The notes under the pieces were generated by a model. It saw only the letters and a list, made by a program, of their open reading frames with translations, ran no database searches and was not told the DNA's origin. A DNA stretch of 64,000 nt from Paenibacillus rhizovicinus (lineage in GTDB: Bacteria; Bacillota; Bacilli; Paenibacillales; Paenibacillaceae), in assembly GCF_010365285.1 (NCBI RefSeq), contig NZ_CP048286.1:4383501-4447500 (forward strand), in the 5' to 3' direction. Positions 1 through 8,259 of this stretch are shown in pieces (position 1 is the first letter of the stretch; each line of letters starts with the position of its first letter). Position numbers and translations under genes: made by a program.

Positions 1-731
1 GCATCAACCTGCCGACGTGGTGGGGCGTTTACAGCAACTTTATTTATTCCAACGGCGGGGATTTCCTCTCGGCCGACGGCAAGACGCTGGGCCTTAACCA
101 GCCGGAAGCGGTCGAGGCGCTGCAGAAGCTGGCCGATCTGATCAATGTGTACCACGTTGCGCCGTCCCCGTTGCAAGCGAAGAACATTCCGGGCACGAAC
201 GTGGCGCTCCAAACGAAGAAGGTCGCCATGGCCTTCGACGGGCAATGGGCAACCGCGAGCTTGGCGCAGTCCAAGTTCCATTACAACGTGGGCGCGCTGC
301 CGGTCATGAAGCAGCCGGTGACGACCGTCGTCTGCGGCATGTTCTCGATCTTCAAGTCCACCAAGCATCCACAGGAAGCTTGGGAGCTGACGAAAGCGCT
401 GCTGGACCCCGACGCTTCGCTGGATATGCTGACGGCCGGCACCTGGATGCCTTCCCATAAGGATTGGTATACGGATGCGGATAAGCTGGCCAAATGGACA
501 GAGAACCTCCCGTCCAGACCGTCCGGCTACAAAGGAGCCGTCATCGATGTCCTGCTGAACCACAGCCATCCGACCCCGACGGCCTACGTGAAGAACTTCA
601 ACAAAATCATGGATGTCATCAATCCCGCTTTGGATAAAGTATGGCTTGGCAAGCAGTCGGCCAAGGAGGCGCTGGACGCCGTCGCCGCGAAGGCGCAGGA
701 ACAAGTCCAAGGACGCCGCGACGTCAATTAA
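1..731 (+). CDS. extracellular solute-binding protein, sugar ABC importer (C-terminal part)
   Basis: The reading frame is open from position 3, with the start outside the window, so only the last 242 residues are seen. The visible part has features of family 1 (MalE-type) sugar-binding proteins: an early W-W segment, a 'G-Q-W' turn around position 240, and a helical C-terminal lobe of the type that closes over the ligand. It is followed by two permeases and a GH127 arabinofuranosidase, so its ligand is probably an arabinose-containing oligosaccharide (inference from context). The protein should be lipid-anchored outside the membrane, but its signal peptide is not visible. Confidence 0.9.
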   Translation, partial: INLPTWWGVYSNFIYSNGGDFLSADGKTLGLNQPEAVEALQKLADLINVYHVAPSPLQAKNIPGTNVALQTKKVAMAFDGQWATASLAQSKFHYNVGALPVMKQPVTTVVCGMFSIFKSTKHPQEAWELTKALLDPDASLDMLTAGTWMPSHKDWYTDADKLAKWTENLPSRPSGYKGAVIDVLLNHSHPTPTAYVKNFNKIMDVINPALDKVWLGKQSAKEALDAVAAKAQEQVQGRRDVN

Positions 732-819
732 GGCCAAGGCCGTCCGCAGCCGCGGGCAACATGCACCGATGATTGGCGCGGATGCCGGGCATGGACGACA
801 AGCATAGATGACAGGCATG

Positions 820-858
820 GAGGACAGCGGTTCTTGCCCAAGAACGCTGTCCTCTTTC
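820..858 (+). terminator. intercistronic stem-loop between binding protein and permease genes
   Basis: Arms 820-836 and 839-854 pair almost perfectly (one bulged G) with a 2-nt loop, followed by only three T. It ends just before the ribosome binding site of the permease at 879. Such hairpins often act as partial terminators or as mRNA stabilisers that give more binding protein than permease; which applies here is inference. Confidence 0.6.
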
Positions 859-878
859 ATAGACAGGAGGTAGTCGGC

Positions 879-1835
879 ATGGAAGCTCCGGCTCTGGATA
901 GACAATCGGCGCTTGATACGCAAGCGATTCGGAAGAGGAAGAATGCAAGAGAGCGCAAAGCGTTGTTTTACGGCTTACTATTCACGTCCCCGGCCATACT
1001 CGGGTTTCTAATCTTCACCTTGGGCCCGATGATCGCGAGTTTCTACTTAAGTTTGACGGACTATAACGTCTTCAAAGAAGGCACGGATTTTATCGGATTC
1101 GACAATTACGCGAAGCTGTTCTCCGGCGAGGACGACTTGTTCTACCAGTCGCTCGGCACGACGTTCTATTTCGTCGTTCTGCGCGTGCCGGCGGTCATTA
1201 TCATCTCGTTCATCCTGGCGCTTCTGCTGAATATGAACGTGAAGGGACGCTCCGTGTTCCGGACCATCATTTACTTGCCGAGCATCGTCCCGGCGGTGGC
1301 TTCCTCCATGATTTGGCTATGGCTGCTGAACCCCGATCTCGGCTTGGTCAACAACGTGCTGCAGAAGCTGCATCTTCCGACAAGCAGCTGGCTGTTCGGG
1401 GAAGGCAGCGTCATTCCGTCCATCGTCCTCACGACCTTGTGGGGGATCGGCGGTACTGTCATCATCTTTCTAGCCGGATTGTCCGGCATTCCGAAACAGT
1501 ATTACGAAGCGATCGACGTGGACGGCGGCGGCTGGTTCCACAAGTTGCGGCATATTACGATTCCAATGGTGACGCCGACGATCTTCTTCAACACGATCAT
1601 GACGATCATCGGCTCCTTCCAGGTGTTCAGCGAGGCGTACATTCTGACCCAGGGCGGACCGAATAACAAGAGTTTGTTCTTCGTGTTCTACCTGTGGCGG
1701 ACCGCCTTCCGGGACACGGAGATGGGGTACGCTTCGGCGCTGGCCTGGGTGCTCTTCATCATCATCCTGGTCTTCACGGCGATCGTATTCAAAACCTCGA
1801 AATCCTGGGTGCACTACGAGGGGGAACGAACATGA
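879..1835 (+). CDS. sugar ABC transporter permease (MalF/UgpA type)
   Basis: A 318-residue integral membrane protein. The start at 879 is chosen because AGGAGG lies at 865-870; an upstream in-frame start would leave this site inside the gene. After a charged N-terminal tail of about 30 residues come hydrophobic segments and, near residue 210, the EAA loop (E-A-I-D-V-D-G) that docks on the ATPase, followed by the typical I-P-M-V-T-P. It forms the transmembrane pore with the next gene, whose start overlaps its stop (ATGA). No ATPase gene is nearby. Confidence 0.93.
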   Translation: MEAPALDRQSALDTQAIRKRKNARERKALFYGLLFTSPAILGFLIFTLGPMIASFYLSLTDYNVFKEGTDFIGFDNYAKLFSGEDDLFYQSLGTTFYFVVLRVPAVIIISFILALLLNMNVKGRSVFRTIIYLPSIVPAVASSMIWLWLLNPDLGLVNNVLQKLHLPTSSWLFGEGSVIPSIVLTTLWGIGGTVIIFLAGLSGIPKQYYEAIDVDGGGWFHKLRHITIPMVTPTIFFNTIMTIIGSFQVFSEAYILTQGGPNNKSLFFVFYLWRTAFRDTEMGYASALAWVLFIIILVFTAIVFKTSKSWVHYEGERT

Positions 1836-2662
1836 GAGAATCCAGGCTGAAGCTTGCCGCAGGGTATGTCGCCCTGCTAATCGTATCCGTGATGTTCATC
1901 GTGCCGTTCGTCTGGCTGCTTCGCAGCTCCGTCATGGACTTGTCGCAAATCTTCATCATGCCGCCGGAGTGGATACCAAGACCGTTCCACTTCGATAATT
2001 TCAAGAACGCGATGACGGTCGTGCCGTTCGGCGCTTTCTTCAAAAACACGCTCATCATCGTCGTCGGCGTCCTGCTGGGAACGGTCGTATCGAGCACAAT
2101 CGCGGCGTTCGGGTTCTCGCGTATCCGGTGGAAGGGGCGCGACATGGTCTTCGCGATTCTCATGTCGGCCATGATGCTGCCGGGGGCGGTCACGCTCATT
2201 CCGAGCTTTCTCGGCTGGAAGACGCTCGGCTTCTACGATACGTTCTATCCGCTGATCGTTCCGGCGTATTTCGGCGGCGGCATCTTCAATATCTTCCTGC
2301 TGCGCCAGTTTTACTTGACGATTCCGCAGGATTTCGACGAGGCGGCGTTCGTGGACGGCGCGAACTATTTTCAAATTTATTGGCGCATTCTGCTGCCGCT
2401 CAGCCGTTCCGCCGTCATCGTGGTCGCGCTGTTCACGTTCCTCGGCTCGTGGAATGATTTCATGGGACCGCTGATTTACTTGAAGAGCGACAGCCATTTC
2501 ACGCTTGCGCTCGGCCTGCAAATGTTTCAAGGAAGCTATACCGCGCAGTGGGATTTGCTCATGGCGGCTTCGGCGGCCGTCGTCATGCCTTGCGTCGTCG
2601 TATTTCTAATCGGCCAGCGCTACTTCCTGGAAGGAATTACGCTCACGGGATTGAAAGGTTAA
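1832..2662 (+). CDS. carbohydrate ABC transporter permease (MalG/UgpE type)
   Basis: A 276-residue permease starting at the ATG that overlaps the previous stop by 4 bases, which indicates translational coupling. It starts with a membrane segment directly after a short basic tail, and carries the canonical EAA loop (E-A-A-F-V-D-G-A) followed by I-L-L-P-L-S. It pairs with the 879-1835 product in the inner membrane. Longer upstream extensions of the frame only overlap the previous gene and are not used. Confidence 0.93.
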   Translation: MRESRLKLAAGYVALLIVSVMFIVPFVWLLRSSVMDLSQIFIMPPEWIPRPFHFDNFKNAMTVVPFGAFFKNTLIIVVGVLLGTVVSSTIAAFGFSRIRWKGRDMVFAILMSAMMLPGAVTLIPSFLGWKTLGFYDTFYPLIVPAYFGGGIFNIFLLRQFYLTIPQDFDEAAFVDGANYFQIYWRILLPLSRSAVIVVALFTFLGSWNDFMGPLIYLKSDSHFTLALGLQMFQGSYTAQWDLLMAASAAVVMPCVVVFLIGQRYFLEGITLTGLKG

Positions 2663-2698
2663 CGCGTACAACTTTATAAGCTGAGGAGGCATGCAAGC

Positions 2699-4555
2699 AT
2701 GTCGATAGTGAATAATCCGGTGAAGGGCTGGCAGGGCGTACCGTTCTCCAGCGTGAATATCAATGATGCGTTCTGGCGTCCGCGGCTCGAGGTGCTGAAG
2801 AACGTGACGATCAGCGTCTGTCTGGACCAATGCGAGCAAACGAACCGCATCGCGAATTTCGCGGTGGCCGGCGGTTTGCAGGAAGGCAAATTCGAAGGGA
2901 TCTACTATAACGATTCGGATGTATACAAAGTGCTGGAAGGCGCTGCGTACGCTTTAATGACGGACCGCGACCCCGAGCTGGAGGCGGAGATCGACCGTAT
3001 TATCGGGCTGATCGAAGCCGCGCAGGAACCGGACGGGTACTTATGCGCGTATTTCACGATCGAAGCGCCGGAACGCAAATGGACGGACATGGAAAAGCAT
3101 GAAATGTACAATGGCGGCCATCTCATCGAGGCGGCGGTCGCCTACTACCAAGCAACGGGCAAGCGCAGGCTGCTCGATGTCGCATGCCGGCTGGCCGACC
3201 ATTACGATGCCCTGTTCGGTCCGGGCAAACGCCACTGGGCCGAAGGACATGAGGAGATCGAGCTGGCTCTCGTGAAGCTGTTCCGGGCAACGGGGGAAGA
3301 GCGCTATTGGAAGCTCGCGCTCTGGCTGTTGGAGGAGCGCGGCCATGGCCATGGGGTCGGGGCGATCTGGGATAAGCCCGAATGGGGGCCGGCCTATTGC
3401 CAGGATGACGTGCCGGTTCGGGATATCCGGGAAGTGAAAGGGCATGCGGTGCGGGCGATGTATCTGTATACGGCGATGGCGGACGTGGCGCTGGCTTCGG
3501 GCGACGCGGCGTATATCGAAGCGCTGGACCGGGTGTGGGCGCATACGGCCGAACGGAACATGTACGTGACGGGCGGCATCGGGCCTTCGCAGCATAACGA
3601 GGGCTTCACGAGCGATTACGATCTGCCCAATGAATCGGCGTATTGCGAAACGTGCGCAGCCATCGCGATGGCCTTCTGGAACCATCGGATGAACCTGCTG
3701 CACGGCGACGGGAAATACGCGGATCTCGTGGAGCGGGAGATGTTCAACGGCGCATTGGCCGGCATCTCGCTCTCCGGCGACAAATTCTTCTACGTGAATC
3801 CGCTCGCTTCCAAGGGCGAACACCATCGGGTGGAGTGGTTCCACACCTCTTGCTGCCCGACGAATCTGGCCCGGTTCCTGCCGGCCATCGGTCAATACGC
3901 GTATGCCGTCACGGAGGACGGAATTGCTATTAATCAATACATGAACAGCGAAACGACGATCAACGCGGCGAATGCGGCGGGCGGCGGCAAGGTGCAGGTG
4001 CTGCAATCCACGGCTTACCCGTGGGACGGGCGCGTCGCGATTACGATATTGCCGGAACAGGCGGGCAAGTTCGCGGTTCGGCTGCGCGTGCCGGGCTGGT
4101 GCCGAGGGTACCGGGTATCGCTTCAAGGAGACGACCGGATTGGCGGAGGTGCCGATACGAAGACGGACAAGGGATACATCGTCTTGAATCGCCACTGGAT
4201 GCCGGGAGACACCGTCCTGCTTGAGCTCGACATGCCCGTCGAAGCGATCCGCTCGCGTCCGGAGGTGGAAGCGAACCGGGGACGAGTCGCGTTCCAGCGC
4301 GGGCCGGTCGTGTACTGCGCCGAGGGGGCCGGCAATGACGGGCTGGCCTATGACGAGTTCGCGCTGTCCGCGGGCGCGCCGTTTGCGATCGAGCATCGCG
4401 AAGAGCTGCTTGGCGGGGTGACTGCGCTGCGTGGTCAAACATCCGAGGGCAAGGCGTGTTCGCTTACGCCGTACTATGCGTGGGATAACCGGGAAGCGGG
4501 ATTCATGCAGGTGTGGATGCGCGAAGCGGAAGACCGGCAGCTGTACCGGTTCTAG
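2699..4555 (+). CDS. glycoside hydrolase family 127, beta-L-arabinofuranosidase
   Basis: A 618-residue cytoplasmic enzyme (no signal peptide) with the DUF1680/GH127 hallmarks. Known GH127 enzymes (HypBA1 of Bifidobacterium) use a zinc-bound cysteine as nucleophile with conserved Glu and Cys. The same set and spacing are visible: Glu301, Glu317 and Cys319 (in Y-C-E-T-C) and the pair Cys385-Cys386 (in H-T-S-C-C-P-T-N). Ribosome binding site GAGGAGG precedes the ATG. As the last gene of the importer operon it probably releases L-arabinofuranose from imported beta-linked arabino-oligosaccharides. Family assignment is firm; exact substrate is inferred. Confidence 0.93.
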   Translation: MSIVNNPVKGWQGVPFSSVNINDAFWRPRLEVLKNVTISVCLDQCEQTNRIANFAVAGGLQEGKFEGIYYNDSDVYKVLEGAAYALMTDRDPELEAEIDRIIGLIEAAQEPDGYLCAYFTIEAPERKWTDMEKHEMYNGGHLIEAAVAYYQATGKRRLLDVACRLADHYDALFGPGKRHWAEGHEEIELALVKLFRATGEERYWKLALWLLEERGHGHGVGAIWDKPEWGPAYCQDDVPVRDIREVKGHAVRAMYLYTAMADVALASGDAAYIEALDRVWAHTAERNMYVTGGIGPSQHNEGFTSDYDLPNESAYCETCAAIAMAFWNHRMNLLHGDGKYADLVEREMFNGALAGISLSGDKFFYVNPLASKGEHHRVEWFHTSCCPTNLARFLPAIGQYAYAVTEDGIAINQYMNSETTINAANAAGGGKVQVLQSTAYPWDGRVAITILPEQAGKFAVRLRVPGWCRGYRVSLQGDDRIGGGADTKTDKGYIVLNRHWMPGDTVLLELDMPVEAIRSRPEVEANRGRVAFQRGPVVYCAEGAGNDGLAYDEFALSAGAPFAIEHREELLGGVTALRGQTSEGKACSLTPYYAWDNREAGFMQVWMREAEDRQLYRF

Positions 4556-4685
4556 AGGAAGAGGCTGCAGGCTTGGGCGGCTTCGGAATTCAAACAAAAG
4601 AAGGAGCAGTACGTTAATGGCCATAATTAGCGGCGTTAACTTACAGCTCTTTTTTTTGATTGATGGCATAAGTTGCGAAGCTCCG

Positions 4686-4759
4686 TTTGTACGAAAAATC
4701 GTACAAAGTAGCGTGCGAGGCAGCTTGTCGCCAGTGTTTTGTACGAAAAATCATACAAA
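4686..4759 (+). repeat. two tandem near-identical hairpin units, 52-bp period
   Basis: TTTGTACGA-AAAA-TCGTACAAA (4686-4707) is a perfect inverted repeat. It recurs at 4738-4759 with one changed base in the right arm. Both copies are followed by GT-R-GCGT-R-CGA. The rest of 4556-4936 holds no credible gene. Confidence 0.7.
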
Positions 4760-4804
4760 GTGGCGTACGAAGAGGCGCGCTCGAGCTGTCGAGCGGCGCT
4801 AGAG

Positions 4805-4837
4805 CGATTCCGGTCGAAGAGCCGGAATCGTATTTTT
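4805..4837 (+). terminator. rho-independent terminator
   Basis: Perfect 9-bp stem CGATTCCGG/CCGGAATCG (4805-4813 with 4822-4830) followed by TATTTTTT. It lies downstream of the GH127 operon and upstream of the SMI1/KNR4 gene. Confidence 0.8.
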
Positions 4838-4936
4838 TGATCGCATAAGCCATTAAATTGGAAAAATAAGGGCCGAACAGATGCGATCCGCATGTTATGC
4901 TGAAGAGGAGAATACTGTCAGGAGGCGCATGGTCTT

Positions 4937-5422
4937 ATGAGCATGGAAGAGCTGATCGCCAGAATAAGGATGACGCCGGATTGTATCGTACTCCCTCCGA
5001 GCGGGCTGCCGGCAACCGACGAACATTTGCGTTTGCCTGAGGATGTGCGGACGTTTTATGCCTTGTGCGGAGGCGTTACGCTGTATCAGTTTGCGGATTA
5101 CTCCGTTAATATCGTGCCGCCCGAGGAGTTCGAGCCTGCCAATCCCGTCATTGTCGGAGAACGTTGCGAGGACGATATTTCAGCGCAGTGGTATATCGCA
5201 GCGGACGACGGCAACGGCGATTACTTCACGATCGACTTGGCTCCGGAACGGTGCGGCAAATGCTACGACAGCTTCCATGAAACGCATGGCCTCGTCGGGA
5301 ATACGCCAGTGATCGCAAGGTCGTTTACCGAGCTGTTGGAACGGTTATTGGCGAACAAAGGGCAGTATTGGTACTGGCTGGACGAGGGGTTTGAGCCGCT
5401 CGGGGATGCATACGAGGAATGA
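4937..5422 (+). CDS. SMI1/KNR4 (SUKH) family protein
   Basis: A 161-residue soluble acidic protein. The segment L-P-E-D-V-R-T-F-Y-A-L-C-G-G near residues 33-47 is the typical SUKH core, followed by 'Y-I-A-A-D-D-G-N-G-D-Y-F-T-I-D-L' near 95-110 and a C-terminal helix. SUKH proteins are often immunity proteins against polymorphic nuclease toxins, but also occur alone. No toxin gene is adjacent, so its partner, if any, is unknown. Ribosome binding site GGAGG is at 4920-4925, slightly far from the ATG; Met3 is an alternative start. Confidence 0.85.
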   Translation: MSMEELIARIRMTPDCIVLPPSGLPATDEHLRLPEDVRTFYALCGGVTLYQFADYSVNIVPPEEFEPANPVIVGERCEDDISAQWYIAADDGNGDYFTIDLAPERCGKCYDSFHETHGLVGNTPVIARSFTELLERLLANKGQYWYWLDEGFEPLGDAYEE

Positions 5423-5495
5423 TGCGAATCGCGCACCAGACCGGAAGCGACTGCGGCTGGTTGACTTTGGCGGCGGTCTCCTCTTTCAAAAACCG

Positions 5496-5524
5496 TTGAA
5501 CAGCTCCCTTATTAGGCGTATAGT
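5496..5524 (+). promoter_or_regulatory. sigma-A type promoter of the serine acetyltransferase gene
   Basis: TTGAAC (5496-5501), 17-bp spacer, TATAGT (5519-5524), 44 bp before the ATG at 5568. No riboswitch or T-box feature is recognised in the short leader. Confidence 0.65.
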
Positions 5525-5567
5525 TTATAGGAGTCTACAGGATTGAAGTTGAAAGGGTGAGCGCAAC

Positions 5568-6503
5568 ATGTTTCACAAGCAGATCGGCGGCCTCGTGTCG
5601 ACGATTTCCAACAGCTATAGAGAGCAATCGCATACGATTCTACTGGATGCCAAGGATTTGCCCAACAGAGACACGATCATTGAAGTCATCCATCAGCTGC
5701 GAGAGCTGCTGTTTCCAGGCTATTTCGGCAAGCAGAATCTTGTTAACGACACGATCGAGTACCATATTGCCAACCTGCTGCTAAGCATTCATGAGAAGCT
5801 GCATGAGCAGATCACGCGCGTGCTGAGGCATCAAGCGCTCGAGAATAACGATGTCGTCTTGGATGCCGATGCCAAGGCCGATGCCATTATCGATGCCTTC
5901 CTAAGCAAAATCCCGGAGCTTCGCTGCATCCTAGCGACCGACGTCCAAGCCGCTTTCACGGGCGACCCTTCCGCAGAGACGACAAGCGAGGTCATCTTCT
6001 CCTTCCCCGGCATTTTTGCCGTAAGCATTTATCGGTTGGCGCATGAGCTCTACAAGCTTTCCGTGCCGCTCATTCCGAGAATCATGACGGAATACGCGCA
6101 TAGCGAAACGGGCATCGATATTCATGCGGGAGCGACGATCGGCAACCATTTCTTCATTGACCACGGAACGGGCGTAGTTATCGGCGAAACGACGACGATC
6201 GGCAATGGCGTTAAAATTTATCAAGGCGTCACGCTCGGTGCGCTATCCACGCGGGGCGGTCAAAGCCTGCGCGGCGTGAAGCGCCACCCTACGATCGAGG
6301 ATGAAGTGACGGTCTATTCCGGTGCTTCCATACTGGGCGGGGAGACGGTCATCGGCGAAGGGGTCGTCATCGGCAGTAATGCCTTCATCACCGTATCCGT
6401 TCCAAGCGGCACCAAAGTCAGCGTGAGAAGTCCGGAACTCGTATTTAAAGGGCGGCGGCCGCAGGAGCTGCAGCAGGAGTTCGTGGCGGATTGGATTATT
6501 TAA
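5568..6503 (+). CDS. serine O-acetyltransferase, EpsC-type
   Basis: A 311-residue enzyme that would transfer acetyl from acetyl-CoA to L-serine to make O-acetylserine for cysteine synthesis. The N-terminal half is helical. The C-terminal half is a left-handed beta-helix with hexapeptide repeats (I-D-I-H-A-G-A-T-I-G, V-V-I-G-E-T, V-T-L-G). Residues equivalent to the catalytic pair of CysE are His186 (in D-I-H) and His199 (in D-H-G-T-G). Being about 310 residues long, it fits the longer EpsC-like class rather than short CysE. It stands alone with its own promoter; no cysteine synthase is adjacent. Confidence 0.87.
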   Translation: MFHKQIGGLVSTISNSYREQSHTILLDAKDLPNRDTIIEVIHQLRELLFPGYFGKQNLVNDTIEYHIANLLLSIHEKLHEQITRVLRHQALENNDVVLDADAKADAIIDAFLSKIPELRCILATDVQAAFTGDPSAETTSEVIFSFPGIFAVSIYRLAHELYKLSVPLIPRIMTEYAHSETGIDIHAGATIGNHFFIDHGTGVVIGETTTIGNGVKIYQGVTLGALSTRGGQSLRGVKRHPTIEDEVTVYSGASILGGETVIGEGVVIGSNAFITVSVPSGTKVSVRSPELVFKGRRPQELQQEFVADWII

Positions 6504-6519
6504 TAGCATTAGCCTATAC

Positions 6520-6553
6520 GAAGCGATTTCGGCCCTTTGGCCGGGATCGCTTC
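6520..6553 (+). terminator. stem-loop downstream of serine acetyltransferase
   Basis: Arms 6520-6534 and 6539-6553 form a 15-bp stem including two G-U pairs. There is no proper T run, so it is a weak terminator or an mRNA-end stabiliser. Confidence 0.5.
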
Positions 6554-6594
6554 TAATCGTATCGGCATGGGAAGATCGGAGGAGCCTGCTTAAC

Positions 6595-7026
6595 ATGAAA
6601 ACACCGCTATTTTACGGCGCCGTTCATCTGCTCTTCTACCAGGATGAGCGCGTACTGCTCTTGAAAAGGCAGAACACCGGCTTCGAAGACGGCAAGTGGA
6701 GCGTCGTGGCCGGAAGAATCGACGGCAACGAGGAAGTGAAATCCGCTGCGATTCGGGAAGCGAAGGAAGAAGCGGGCGTGGACATTTTGCCGGACGACTT
6801 GGATGTCGTGGGCGTTGTCCATCGGAAGAACGTCAGCTCGGAGTGGATCGATTTCTACTTGAAGGTTCGCGCGTGGCAAGGAGAGATCACGAATATGGAA
6901 CCGCATAAATGCGAGGAACTGACATGGTTTCACTTGCGCGAATTGCCGGAGAACATCATTGGTTATATCCGCTTGGCAGTGGAGAGAGACCACGGCCATA
7001 TGTGGTTTGAAAGCTTGGGCTGGTAA
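6595..7026 (+). CDS. NUDIX hydrolase
   Basis: A 143-residue protein with a complete NUDIX box at residues 40-62 (G-x5-E-x7-R-E-A-K-E-E-A-G-V), which binds Mg2+ and cleaves nucleoside diphosphates linked to another group. Length and simple single-domain build suggest a MutT-like or dNTP/NDP-X hydrolase; substrate cannot be told. Ribosome binding site GGAGG sits about 12 bases before the ATG. It is probably monocistronic or loosely linked to the GNAT gene 115 bp downstream. Confidence 0.92.
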   Translation: MKTPLFYGAVHLLFYQDERVLLLKRQNTGFEDGKWSVVAGRIDGNEEVKSAAIREAKEEAGVDILPDDLDVVGVVHRKNVSSEWIDFYLKVRAWQGEITNMEPHKCEELTWFHLRELPENIIGYIRLAVERDHGHMWFESLGW

Positions 7027-7141
7027 TATTCATGTTTATCAAGTGATTCAAGCAGCGGCGGAGCGCCGGCTGGCGCTTCTAACTGGACAATTATGGTATA
7101 GGTAGGATTTTGCAAAAAATGAACGCGAAAGGAGTGCGGAA

Positions 7142-7618
7142 ATGAGCATTGTTATCCGGGAATTCCACGCGTCCGACGCCGCTCGCATCGTCTCGCTGTT
7201 CTACGAAACGGTGCATGCCGTTAACAAACGGGACTACGCGCAGGAGCAGCTGGATGCCTGGGCTCCGAGAGGAGAAGAGGCGCAGCGGGCGGAGGCATGG
7301 CAGGAATCGATGGTTCGCAATCGGAGCTATGTTGCCGAAATGGCCGGAGTAATCGCCGGTTTCGCCGATATGACGAACGCCGGCCATCTGGATCGGCTGT
7401 ATGTCCACAAGGATTATCAGCGGCGCGGAATCGCTTCGATGCTGGTGAACAAGCTCGAATCCGATGCGCGCGAGCTTGGCTTGCCGGAGATGGATACGGA
7501 AGCGAGCATTACGGCGAGGCCGTTCTTCGAACGCCGCGGATACCGGGTTGAGCGGGCGCAGACCGTTGAGCGGAATAGTGTGCGATTAGATAATTTTAGG
7601 ATGTCGAAGCTGTTGTAG
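7142..7618 (+). CDS. GNAT family N-acetyltransferase
   Basis: A 158-residue single-domain acetyltransferase. The acetyl-CoA loop is visible as Y-Q-R-R-G-I-A-S-M-L near residues 97-106, with the preceding strand L-D-R-L-Y-V. The C-terminal strand F-F-E-R-R-G-Y is the usual GNAT alpha4-beta7 turn. The build resembles YafP-like small-molecule or peptide acetyltransferases; the acceptor is unknown. Strong site AAAGGAG precedes the ATG. Confidence 0.9.
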   Translation: MSIVIREFHASDAARIVSLFYETVHAVNKRDYAQEQLDAWAPRGEEAQRAEAWQESMVRNRSYVAEMAGVIAGFADMTNAGHLDRLYVHKDYQRRGIASMLVNKLESDARELGLPEMDTEASITARPFFERRGYRVERAQTVERNSVRLDNFRMSKLL

Positions 7619-7621
7619 GAG

Positions 7622-7644
7622 AAGCCGCCTTATGGGGCGGCTTT
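7622..7644 (+). terminator. terminator hairpin after the acetyltransferase
   Basis: AAGCCGCC (7622-7629) pairs with GGCGGCTT (7636-7643), starting a few bases after the stop at 7618. The T run is short (3). Confidence 0.6.
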
Positions 7645-7654
7645 GCTGGTTTCT

Positions 7655-7680
7655 GGCTAAACGAAGCTATTCGTTTAGCC
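7655..7680. repeat. perfect 11-bp inverted repeat overlapping the end of the pentapeptide gene
   Basis: GGCTAAACGAA (7655-7665) and TTCGTTTAGCC (7670-7680) are exact reverse complements around a 4-base loop. It overlaps the minus-strand stop codon at 7667-7669 and could end minus-strand transcripts or protect their 3' end. Confidence 0.65.
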
Positions 7681-8104
7681 GATTTCTGGATTCGTCATAA
7701 CGTGTCCTGCTAGGAACCGACTCCGCATGAAGTCGGTAATCGGGATGGTTCTCGATCAATTCCTTGATAGAGACACCATTGATAACGAGGCCATCGATGA
7801 CACAGTTATCAATCGTTAGATGGACAAGATGCGAGTTGGAGACTGTAGCGCCTTCCAATATCCCGGCATTAAATTGCATGTCGAACACATCGCACGCATT
7901 CATGCGCATCCCCCACCATGCATTCCCTTCCACATTCACTTCGGATAGATTGCTTGCTCGAACCGTGGAGCCCGTGAAGTCGACATGAAGGAATTGGGCG
8001 TTCTTCATGTTCGCGAATTTGATGGTTGTCTCATTCAAGCTGGCATTTTCGATCGTGGCGTTGGTTAAATCACCCGTAAACAATTGACCGCGTGTTTGAT
8101 CCAT
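7667..8104 (-). CDS. pentapeptide repeat-containing protein
   Basis: A 145-residue protein made of degenerate A(N/D)LxX five-residue repeats between about residues 10 and 100 (A-T-I-E-N-A-S-L, F-A-N-M-K-N-A-Q-F, A-S-N-L-S-E-V). Such repeats form a right-handed square beta-helix. Family members include DNA-mimic gyrase protectors, but most have no known job and nothing here singles out gyrase. The C-terminal 40 residues leave the repeat. Ribosome binding site GAGGAGG precedes the ATG and sits at the end of a nested hairpin (8115-8180). Confidence 0.85.
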   Translation of the reverse strand: MDQTRGQLFTGDLTNATIENASLNETTIKFANMKNAQFLHVDFTGSTVRASNLSEVNVEGNAWWGMRMNACDVFDMQFNAGILEGATVSNSHLVHLTIDNCVIDGLVINGVSIKELIENHPDYRLHAESVPSRTRYDESRNRLNE

Positions 8105-8114
8105 GTCGCAGCCT

Positions 8115-8180
8115 CCTCATAATATGGAATAATTACCCAATCTAAAATTCGCTTCAGATTGTTATTATTCCTGCATGAGG
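8115..8180 (-). promoter_or_regulatory. nested inverted repeats reaching the pentapeptide gene's ribosome binding site
   Basis: Three nested complementary pairs exist: 8115-8120 with 8175-8180 (CCTCAT/ATGAGG), 8126-8133 with 8164-8171 (GGAATAAT/ATTATTCC) and 8138-8143 with 8156-8161 (CAATCT/AGATTG). On the minus-strand transcript the last arm, ATGAGG, is the start of the AGGAGG ribosome binding site. It could be an RNA switch or a DNA operator (inference). Confidence 0.5.
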
Positions 8181-8259
8181 GGAGCGCTCATCGGAAGCCG
8201 CGAGTGCGCCATTAGCCTGGCTGGTTGGGCACGGGAGGATAGGCAGCCGTTATCCACCG

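Noticed and set aside
3041..4669. 542-codon minus-strand frame opposite the GH127 gene
   Set aside because: Antisense shadow in GC-rich coding DNA; the GH127 frame has full family motifs and a ribosome binding site.
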